Shown piece after piece: positions 34,458 through 40,226 of a DNA stretch of 40,226 nt; the first letter of the stretch is position 1; each line of letters begins with the position of its first letter. Both the position numbers and the translations under genes were made by a program. This DNA comes from Verrucomicrobiota bacterium JB024. GTDB taxonomy: Bacteria; Verrucomicrobiota; Verrucomicrobiia; Opitutales; Cerasicoccaceae. The stretch covers positions 1-40,226 of the forward strand of contig JAUTCS010000151.1 of assembly GCA_030673825.1 (NCBI GenBank), read 5' to 3'. The notes under the pieces are model-generated. The model worked only from the letters and a program-made list of their open reading frames with translations, was not told the DNA's origin and did not search any database.

Positions 34458-34859
34458 CTACGAAGGCAGGTCGTCGAGCCGGGCAATGTTGTCAAGCGAG
34501 TCGTCCCAGTTCGCGCGGTCGGCCAGACAGATGCGCGCATCGGGCCGGATCGGCACATCCGTATCGAGGCTTCCGGCGGGCACGACCAGCCGTCGGCCTT
34601 CGTCTTGCACACTAGGCAAGGCCGAGCCGCAGTGAGTGCAGAAGCTCCGCTGGTGTAAAGAGCCGGACAGCGTGTACGTGCGACACAATTCCTCCCCGGC
34701 AAGCCAGATCAGCCTGGCTGTGGTCGAAAACAGGTTGGCCGCGTGGGCTGAGCCGGTGTCCTTGCGGCAACGCTCGCAGTGGCACAGGAAAAACTTTTCG
34801 AAGTCGCCCTCGATCTCAAACTTGACCGACTGGCAGAGGCAGGAACCGTAATGTTTCAT
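34458..34859 (-). CDS. GFA-family zinc protein (CENP-V/GFA domain)
   Basis: A 133-residue protein with the zinc ligands of the GFA fold: Cys7 and Cys9 (GSCLC), Cys26, Cys28 and Cys31 (CHCERC), and Cys74 and Cys77 (FCTHCG). Members were named after glutathione-dependent formaldehyde-activating enzyme, but most have unproved function. The start is the ATG at 34859; the longer frame lacks homology. Stands alone between the small membrane gene and ruvA. Confidence 0.88.
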   Translation of the reverse strand: MKHYGSCLCQSVKFEIEGDFEKFFLCHCERCRKDTGSAHAANLFSTTARLIWLAGEELCRTYTLSGSLHQRSFCTHCGSALPSVQDEGRRLVVPAGSLDTDVPIRPDARICLADRANWDDSLDNIARLDDLPS

Positions 34860-34997
34860 AGACAGAGTTGGGGGTGGGATTCTTGACAGAAGAGGAATAC
34901 CTAAAAATCGTCCGACAGGGGGTTCGCCTATAGACTGTGCAACGCGCCTGAGATGGGCGAGCCGGGAAACGAGTTGCATGCTCAAAAAATAGGTCCC

Positions 34998-35030
34998 TTT
35001 TGCGCTTTGTGTCTTTGTGCCTTTGTGGTT
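34998..35030 (+). repeat. Tandem octamer repeat abutting ruvA
   Basis: CTTTTGCG is followed by three perfect-phase units CTTTGTGT, CTTTGTGC and CTTTGTGG (35005-35028), then TTAAT. The same CTYYGYGN unit makes up the arms of the inverted repeats at 25744-25984 and 37075-37155. It ends 14 bp before the ruvA ATG, so it lies in the probable ruvA leader. Confidence 0.65.
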
Positions 35031-35044
35031 AATACCCTCTCCCT

Positions 35045-35653
35045 ATGATCGTCTCGCTCGAAGGTAAACTGATCGAAGCCGCCCCGCTCTCCTGCGTGAT
35101 CGAGGCTCACGGTGTGGGCTACGAGGTCTTCATCCCCGTCACGACCGCCGAAAAGCTCCCGTCCAACGGCCAAGTCGCCCGCCTGCACACGCTGGCCGTG
35201 TACCGCGAGGATTCGCAGACGCTCTACGGTTTCGCCAGCCGCGAGGACCGGGACTTTTTCCGGCTGCTGGTCGAGAAGGTCTCCGGCATTGGCCCCAAGA
35301 TCGCGCTCAACATCATGAGCCGCATGTCCGTCGAGAGCCTGCGCACCGCCATCGCCCACTCGGATGTGGCCCTGTTATCGAAGTGCCAGGGCATCGGAAA
35401 AAAAACCGCCGAGCGCCTCGTGGTCGAGTTACGCGACAAGGTTTTCCCCGGTGGCATCCCCACCCCCGCCGCCCCCGGCATGCCGGATGGTACTCCCGCC
35501 CCCGCTGGCGGCACCGCCTTTCAGGATGCGCTGGCCGCTCTGGTCACACTCGGCTACAAGCCGCCCGAGGCCGACAAGGCCCTCCGCAAGGCCCAGGACA
35601 AGCTCGGCGCCGACGCCAGCACCGAGGCCCTCATCAAGTCCGCCCTGGGCTGA
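35045..35653 (+). CDS. ruvA: Holliday junction DNA helicase subunit RuvA
   Basis: A 202-residue protein of normal length. The N-terminal OB fold (MIVSLEGKLIEAAPLSCVIE) is followed by two helix-hairpin-helix motifs (KVSGIGPKIALNIMS and KCQGIGKKTAERLVVEL) and, after a Pro/Ala-rich linker, domain III (FQDALAALVTLGYKPPEADKALRK), which contacts RuvB. RuvA binds four-way junctions and loads RuvB for branch migration. RuvB and RuvC are not adjacent. Confidence 0.97.
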   Translation: MIVSLEGKLIEAAPLSCVIEAHGVGYEVFIPVTTAEKLPSNGQVARLHTLAVYREDSQTLYGFASREDRDFFRLLVEKVSGIGPKIALNIMSRMSVESLRTAIAHSDVALLSKCQGIGKKTAERLVVELRDKVFPGGIPTPAAPGMPDGTPAPAGGTAFQDALAALVTLGYKPPEADKALRKAQDKLGADASTEALIKSALG

Positions 35654-35870
35654 GCCGCTGTCCCCTTTGGGCATTCTCGACAGCCGCTGATGCCCGGACC
35701 CGTAACACATCTCTCGACCTTGCCCGTTGTTGACAGGCAAAGGCTCCTCTGGCTCTGCGAAAAATCACATCTGGCAAGCCTGCGATCGCCGTCCACCCCG
35801 CATCAACAGTCACCCCTCAGCCTCCTGAAAACCGAACCCATTTTTTCTGCAAAAAGTTTCAGATAAAGGG

Positions 35871-35899
35871 TTGACTACCCCCCGACAGATGGTTTGCTT
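35871..35899 (+). promoter_or_regulatory. Sigma-70-like promoter of tRNA-Ala
   Basis: TTGACT (35871-35876) is separated by 17 bp from TTGCTT (35894-35899; TGCTTA or GCTTAT are alternatives). The pair lies 14 bp before the tRNA 5' end, the expected position. Confidence 0.5.
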
Positions 35900-35913
35900 A
35901 TCCGCTTTCACTT

Positions 35914-35989
35914 GGGGCCGTAGCTCAGTTGGAAGAGCGCTTGCATGGCATGCAAGAGGTCGTCGGTTCGATCCCGATCGGCTCCACCA
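35914..35989 (+). tRNA. tRNA-Ala (anticodon GGC)
   Basis: A 76-nt cloverleaf: acceptor GGGGCCG with CGGCTCC (one G-U), D arm AGCTCAGTTGGAAGAGC, anticodon stem CTTGC/GCAAG with loop ATGGCAT (anticodon GGC), T loop TTCGATC. CCA is encoded. A promoter-like TTGACT lies upstream and a terminator follows. Confidence 0.96.
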
Positions 35990-36001
35990 TTTCCCTTTTT
36001 A

Positions 36002-36028
36002 AACCTTCCATGACAGGAGGTTTTTTTT
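36002..36028 (+). terminator. Rho-independent terminator after tRNA-Ala
   Basis: AACCTTCC pairs with GGAGGTT (one bulged T) around ATGACA, followed by eight T, 12 bp past the tRNA. Confidence 0.75.
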
Positions 36029-36077
36029 ATGCCCTCAGGTCAAGAGTTGGCCCGCCGTCACGCTAAAGATGACCTGC

Positions 36078-36983
36078 CTAATCCTTGCCCATCACTAGCA
36101 GGATGATCCCGAGCAGGATCATGAGCAGGGCCGGGAATTTTCGCAGCCCGTTCGTTTCCTTAAACAGCCACAGGCCCCCGGCAAAGGACACCAGAGCGCT
36201 CCCCCGGCGCAGGCACGACATGACGCCGATCAGCACACCGTCCATCTCCAGCGCCCGGAAATACGCGAAGTCCGCGATCAGCAGCGCCACGCCCACAAAC
36301 GGGATCGACCAGCGCCACTCGAACTCGCCCCGCGGCCACCAGCGCCGCTTCCAGCCCCAGAAAAACGGGAAGAAAAAGACAACCAGATAAATCGCGAACC
36401 ACGACTGCACCGTCGGCGCGTCGTAGCCCACGACATTGAGCAGGTACTTGTCGTAAAGCGAGCTGATCGCCCCCAGCAGCGTCGCCACGATGATAAACAA
36501 CACCCAACGGTCCCGGTGAAAACGGATGCCCTCCTTTCGCCCGGCCACCGACAGCAGGTAAAAGCCCCCCAGCGTGACCGCGATCCCCGCCCACTGCAGG
36601 CCGTTGAACCGCTCCCCCATGAGAAAGAACGCCCCGAACAGCGTCCACACGGGGCTCGTGGCCCGGATCGGCGCCACCAGCGAGAGCGGCAGGTGTTTGA
36701 TCGCAAAATAAGCGAACACCCACGAAGTGCCGACCAGGACCGACTTGGCGAACAGCCGCACGTGCCCCAGGGCGTCGAGCGACCCGACCCGCAGAAAATC
36801 CGTCGGAACCAGGTCCGGACGCACGCGGCTAAGGATCACCCACGGCAGCCAGATCGACGCGGCAAAGATCTGCGCCCAGAACAACACCGGCAGCACAGCG
36901 TTGTCGCGGACCGCGTGCTTCTTGCCCAGATCATACAAGCCGAGGACGACGGCGGAAAACAGCCCCAGAGTTACCCAATCCAT
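36078..36983 (-). CDS. EamA/DMT-superfamily permease
   Basis: A 301-residue membrane protein with about ten helices in two EamA repeats (about 1-140 and 155-300). Typical phrases are HLPLSLVAPIRATSPVWTLF and LFKETNGLRKFPALLMILLG. EamA permeases export or import metabolites such as amino acids or nucleotide sugars; the substrate is not shown. It is transcribed on the minus strand after the flotillin operon but is separated from it by a terminator and an inverted repeat. Confidence 0.88.
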   Translation of the reverse strand: MDWVTLGLFSAVVLGLYDLGKKHAVRDNAVLPVLFWAQIFAASIWLPWVILSRVRPDLVPTDFLRVGSLDALGHVRLFAKSVLVGTSWVFAYFAIKHLPLSLVAPIRATSPVWTLFGAFFLMGERFNGLQWAGIAVTLGGFYLLSVAGRKEGIRFHRDRWVLFIIVATLLGAISSLYDKYLLNVVGYDAPTVQSWFAIYLVVFFFPFFWGWKRRWWPRGEFEWRWSIPFVGVALLIADFAYFRALEMDGVLIGVMSCLRRGSALVSFAGGLWLFKETNGLRKFPALLMILLGIILLVMGKD

Positions 36984-37074
36984 CCGGAAAAAGCGTGCGC
37001 AGTTCCCGCCTCACGGCAACGCCGACTTTTGCCAATTTTCACGACTCCAGTCCGTCGATCCCGACAATAACCAT

Positions 37075-37155
37075 TTTCCCGCGAAGCCACGCGAAGGTGC
37101 GCGAAGAAATATTCTCTTTAGAACTTCGCGTCCCTTCGCGTGGCTTCGCGGGAAA
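37075..37155. repeat. 81-bp inverted repeat of CTTCGCG units
   Basis: Arms 37075-37106 and 37124-37155 are complementary over 32 bp with two mismatches around a 17-nt AT-rich loop. The right arm has three CTTCGCGK units with a 10-nt period (37124, 37134, 37144). The composition matches the repeats at 25.8 and 35.0 kb. The T-run that follows is on the plus strand, where no gene precedes, so a terminator role is unlikely. Confidence 0.7.
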
Positions 37156-37190
37156 CCTCTTTTTTTTAATGACATAAGAGTCCCCTCAAC

Positions 37191-37222
37191 AAAAAGCGGA
37201 GCGTCCGTGTGGACGCCCCGCT
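37191..37222 (-). terminator. Rho-independent terminator of the flotillin operon
   Basis: On the minus strand AGCGGGGCGTCC (37222-37211) pairs with GGACGCTCCGCT (37206-37195; one wobble) around ACAC, followed by T residues. It lies about 30 bp past the flotillin stop. Confidence 0.82.
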
Positions 37223-37252
37223 TGGGGTTAGGTAAAGCGTTCTCTGTTATCC

Positions 37253-38995
37253 TCAGGACTTCTTCGGGGCGGGCTTGCCGCCGTCGAGAGCGTCGGCCAG
37301 CTCGCCGGAGAGACCGCCGGGCTTGGAGGGGTCGATACCGAGCTCGTGCAGGAGCTTGTCCACGATGGGCGAGTTCATCCGGTAGGCCAGCAGGGACTCC
37401 ATCAACTGGTTGGGCATCCCGCCGACAGCGGCCGGTGAGGTGGCTCCATTGCCGTTGGTACCGTTGCTGCCGCCACCGGTGCCGGGCAGGTTGAAGCCGT
37501 TGGTCGAGACGATCTTGATGCTGTCGATCTTCTCCATCGGCTTGACGCTGGCCTCGATGATCTGCGGGGCCACCTGGGCGAGGATCTTGCGGATTTCGAA
37601 GCTGATAATCTCCTGGCTGAGCAGGTTCTTCGCCTCGTTGATCGCTTTTTCCCCGTAGGCTTCGACCTCCAGGCGCTTGTGGTCGGCCTCGGCCACGATG
37701 CGGATGCGTTCGGCCTGCGCCTTGGCCTCGGTCACAGCGGCATCGGCCTTGTCGAGGGCGGCCTGCTTCTCGGCCTCGGCGGCGACCTTGATGTCGATGG
37801 CGTCCTTTTCGGCGGCCTCGCGGGCCTTGATCAGCTGGATTTCCTTTTCGCGGTTGGCCACGGAGGTCTGGCGCACGGTGATGACGTTTTCTTCTTCCTT
37901 GACCATGAGCGCGCGGGCCTTGGCGGCCTGGGCCTCGGCCTGCGACTGCTCCTCAGACTTCTTCGCCACGACGATGTCGGCAGTCTGCTTCTTGACCTCG
38001 ACGGACTGCTGGCGGTCGATGTCGGCCTCCTCGACCTGGCGCTTGGCGTGAATGTCACGCTCCTTAATCGCCTGCTCGCGGGTGATGTCGCGCTCCTTCA
38101 CGGCCTGCTCGGCGGCGATGGCGGCCTCCTTCTCCTTCTGCTCCTGGGTGATGCGTGCCTCCTCGGCCTCGCGACGGCGGGTGGCCTTTTCGGTGGCCAC
38201 GAGCGACTCCTGCGAGGCGGTGGCGAAGGCGACCTCGCGCTCCTGGTCGAGGCGGGCCATCTCCTCGTCGCGCTTGATGTGAAAGCTCTGGCGGGCCGCT
38301 TCGAGGTTTTTGGTCTCGATCAGCACGCGGGTATCCTGCTCGATACGGTTACGCTCCTCGCGCTTGGCCTCGGTGATCATGGTCAGTTTGGCCAGGCCCT
38401 GCGCGTCAAAGGCGTTATCCTCCTTAAAGTACGTGCGTCCGGTCTGGTCAAGGGCGGTCAGCGAAACCGACTCCAGCTCCAGGCCGTTCTTGAGTAAGTC
38501 CTCGCTCACGGACGACTGCACGGACTGGACGAACTCCGCCCGCTGCTCGTGCAGCTGCTCCATGGTCAGCCCGGCGGCCACGGCACGGAGCGAGTCCACG
38601 AACTTGCCTTGCAGCAGCTCCTTGAGCATCTCGGGCTGGAGGGTCCGATCGCCAAGCGTCTGCGCGGCCTTGGCGATGGATTCCTTTTCCGGCTTCACGC
38701 GGACGTAAAATTCCGCCGTCACGTCCACGCGCATACGGTCCGCGGTGATGAGGCCGTCCTCGTTCTTGCGGTCCACCTGGAGGCGCAGCGTGCGCATGTT
38801 GACCGCGACGATCTCCTGAAACACCGGCAGGCTGATCGCGCCGCCGTCGAGGATGACCTTTTCGCCGCCCAGACCGGTCCGGACGAACGCAAGCTCCTTG
38901 GAGGAGCGCTTATAAAGCCGTGCGACCACGACACCGAAGAAAATCAGGGCGACAAAAGCAATGCCGACCCAGATCAGGATATTAATATTAAACAT
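37253..38995 (-). CDS. Flotillin-like SPFH-domain membrane protein (YqiK-like)
   Basis: A 580-residue protein with one N-terminal membrane helix (about 5-26), an SPFH/band-7 domain (about 35-200, with LQPEMLKELLQGKFVDSLRAV), a very long charged coiled coil (about 215-470, Ala/Glu/Lys/Arg rich), and a Gly/Asn-rich tail. Flotillins organise membrane microdomains and protect the envelope. It follows a YqiJ-like gene, as in the E. coli yqiJ-yqiK pair, and the operon begins with a PspA-like gene. A terminator closes the operon downstream. Confidence 0.9.
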   Translation of the reverse strand: MFNINILIWVGIAFVALIFFGVVVARLYKRSSKELAFVRTGLGGEKVILDGGAISLPVFQEIVAVNMRTLRLQVDRKNEDGLITADRMRVDVTAEFYVRVKPEKESIAKAAQTLGDRTLQPEMLKELLQGKFVDSLRAVAAGLTMEQLHEQRAEFVQSVQSSVSEDLLKNGLELESVSLTALDQTGRTYFKEDNAFDAQGLAKLTMITEAKREERNRIEQDTRVLIETKNLEAARQSFHIKRDEEMARLDQEREVAFATASQESLVATEKATRRREAEEARITQEQKEKEAAIAAEQAVKERDITREQAIKERDIHAKRQVEEADIDRQQSVEVKKQTADIVVAKKSEEQSQAEAQAAKARALMVKEEENVITVRQTSVANREKEIQLIKAREAAEKDAIDIKVAAEAEKQAALDKADAAVTEAKAQAERIRIVAEADHKRLEVEAYGEKAINEAKNLLSQEIISFEIRKILAQVAPQIIEASVKPMEKIDSIKIVSTNGFNLPGTGGGSNGTNGNGATSPAAVGGMPNQLMESLLAYRMNSPIVDKLLHELGIDPSKPGGLSGELADALDGGKPAPKKS

Positions 38996-39058
38996 GGCGT
39001 ATGTGAGTGATGGTTAGTGACGAAAGATAAAGCGTATGCGAGGTGTCGAGCCCGGCGC

Positions 39059-39772
39059 TCAGGCACTGTCGAGGTTCGGGTTGCTCACGGCGATGCAGGT
39101 GAACTCTCCCCCGTCCTCTCCGACGAGCAAGACGTGCTCGCCCTGCTTGAAGTGAGCCTCCTCGCGGTCGGCCCGGACCATCACGTAGTGCGTGCGTCCG
39201 AGCGGTCCCTTGAGCTTGGCCTCGGCCGCGCGTTCGTGCGTGGCCTCGCCAATGGTGATGACTGCCACCCGCCCGACATAGCTGTGGCTGGAGACGGCGT
39301 TGGTCTCGTCCTTGGGCAGGATGTTGCCGAGCAGGGCGTTCCCCCACTTGAGCGGAAAGACTGCCACCACCAGCGCCAGCGGCGCGATGATCACCGCCGG
39401 GAGCAACCCGATCCCGCTGCCGGAGAGCGCGAGCTGGACATTATATCCGATGCAGGAGAACAAAAACAGGAAGAGCAGGAAGCTGATGATGAACGGCACG
39501 CGCCCGAAGTTCATCCAGGCGAAGACGTCGGCCACCCACGAGTGCTCCGCCATCCCCTCGCCCACCTCGGCGTCCGCCTCCACCCCGGCATCGGCCTCCA
39601 GGCTGAGTTCGCCCGGCAGGTCCGTGTCGAAGTCGGGGATCAGGTCGTCCAGCCAACCGAAGAGGCTGAGCCCGGTCAGCAGGCTGACGGTCTGGAGGAT
39701 GCCGATGAGGAAAAACAGCCCCAACGCCACAGCGAAGGGCAGGTTTTCAGGCGCGGTGAAGTGAGCGAACAT
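39059..39772 (-). CDS. YqiJ-like membrane protein with C-terminal OB fold
   Basis: A 237-residue protein with about four membrane segments (12-34, 93-113, 125-145) and a C-terminal OB-fold domain (about 160-232, SYVGRVAVITIGEAT and GEHVLLVGEDGGEFTCIAVSN), as in NfeD-related partners of flotillins. An acidic loop (residues 50-75, rich in Glu, Asp, Ala) lies between helices. It sits between the PspA-like and flotillin genes (22 and 63 bp gaps), which fits a flotillin partner. Confidence 0.83.
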   Translation of the reverse strand: MFAHFTAPENLPFAVALGLFFLIGILQTVSLLTGLSLFGWLDDLIPDFDTDLPGELSLEADAGVEADAEVGEGMAEHSWVADVFAWMNFGRVPFIISFLLFLFLFSCIGYNVQLALSGSGIGLLPAVIIAPLALVVAVFPLKWGNALLGNILPKDETNAVSSHSYVGRVAVITIGEATHERAAEAKLKGPLGRTHYVMVRADREEAHFKQGEHVLLVGEDGGEFTCIAVSNPNLDSA

Positions 39773-39794
39773 GGGGGTGCCGGATGGGCCGACC

Positions 39795-40226
39795 TTACTG
39801 GTTGGCGAGCTCCTTCATACGGGCTTCGATGCGGGCCTTCTTGTTCAGATGGGCCAGCTCGACGAGCTTGGCGGTCTCTTCGGAGCCGGCCTTGAGCGCG
39901 GCGCGGCGCACTCCGGTGGCGTCCTGCAAGACGCGGGAGAAAGCGCGCTCGGCGCGATCGGCTTTGGCGGCGGCACCACCGTTGGCGGAAGTCCCGGCGG
40001 GCGTATCCGTGGCACCGGTGGCTGCGGCTTCTTTCTGGGCCTGCTTAAACTCGAAAAGCTCGTCGTCCATCTCGTTGCGCTTGGCCACGAGCCCGGCAAT
40101 CGCCTTGTTCAGCTCCTCTTCCTGACGGCCCAGCTCGCCGAGCTGGCTTTCCAGGGCCGGAAGCTGGTCCTCGATGTCGAGCTGACGCGAAATGGCGGCC
40201 TCGACCAGGTCCTTGCGGCCCTGTTT
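39795..40226 (-). CDS. PspA/IM30-family protein, 5' end outside window
   Basis: The frame is open to the right edge, so only the last 143 residues are seen. They begin GRKDLVEAAISRQLDIEDQ, the conserved A-x-x-x-R block of PspA/IM30, continue as coiled coil (LPALESQLGELGRQEEELNK), then a variable Ala/Gly/Thr linker, and end with LVELAHLNKKARIEARMKEL. A GTG at 40088 is not a start, since the family block lies before it. PspA-like proteins bind and repair the inner membrane under stress. First visible gene of the operon with the YqiJ-like protein and flotillin. Confidence 0.82.
   Translation of the reverse strand, partial: KQGRKDLVEAAISRQLDIEDQLPALESQLGELGRQEEELNKAIAGLVAKRNEMDDELFEFKQAQKEAAATGATDTPAGTSANGGAAAKADRAERAFSRVLQDATGVRRAALKAGSEETAKLVELAHLNKKARIEARMKELANQ

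Noticed and set aside
37075-37170. The 32-bp hairpin plus T-run as a terminator
   Set aside because: The T-run is on the plus strand and no plus-strand gene precedes it; the flotillin operon has its own terminator at 37191-37222.
37679-38497. Plus-strand Leu/Gly-rich frame inside the flotillin gene
   Set aside because: It mirrors the Ala/Glu/Lys coiled coil of flotillin on the other strand; not a membrane protein.

Overview
The window looks like chromosomal DNA of a high-GC member of the Verrucomicrobiota, probably class Opitutia (Puniceicoccales/Opitutales-like). This is inferred from content: a Verru_Chthon cassette protein A-like giant, a PEP-CTERM protein, two PocR-AraC regulators, FAD-dependent oxidoreductases of the FAD_oxidored type, a CstA transporter, and start codons that almost never follow a Shine-Dalgarno sequence. 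No rRNA or species marker is present, so the placement is inference.

The left part (1 to about 22.6 kb) is an accessory catabolic and surface region. It holds: the end of a helical-repeat (TPR-like) protein; two paralogous FAD oxidoreductases on either side of a PocR-AraC regulator, the second leading an operon with a sulfatase and a secreted esterase; a minus-strand pair of a GH-A clan hydrolase and an SGNH hydrolase; a PEP-CTERM/DNRLRE surface protein; a Verru_Chthon A-like protein with a small exported partner; a second PocR-AraC regulator; and a GH38 alpha-mannosidase with an alpha/beta hydrolase. Together these suggest use of an acylated, sulfated, mannose-containing glycan, sensed by the PocR proteins.

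The main discovery is a shared operator-like motif, GACTA-N17-GACTA, a direct repeat spaced by 22 bp (two helical turns). It lies upstream of both FAD oxidoreductase units and the Verru_Chthon A gene. A one-base variant lies before the second regulator, and a 33-bp-spaced version before the PEP-CTERM gene. All point toward the gene they precede, and two-turn direct repeats are what AraC-family proteins bind. This ties otherwise unlinked genes into one candidate regulon, called here the GACTA regulon.

A degraded IS630-family transposase and a tRNA-Phe mark the boundary. From about 22.7 kb the content is mainly housekeeping: a RluA-type pseudouridine synthase with an SDR, hpf, an isocyanide hydratase-like protein, two Gfo/Idh/MocA proteins, cstA, pilT, dapA-dapB, a GFA-family protein, ruvA, tRNA-Ala, an EamA permease, and a PspA / YqiJ-like / flotillin membrane-stress operon that runs off the right edge. 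Three copies of a tandem-octamer repeat (CTYYGYGN units) are scattered through this half; two are built as large inverted repeats.
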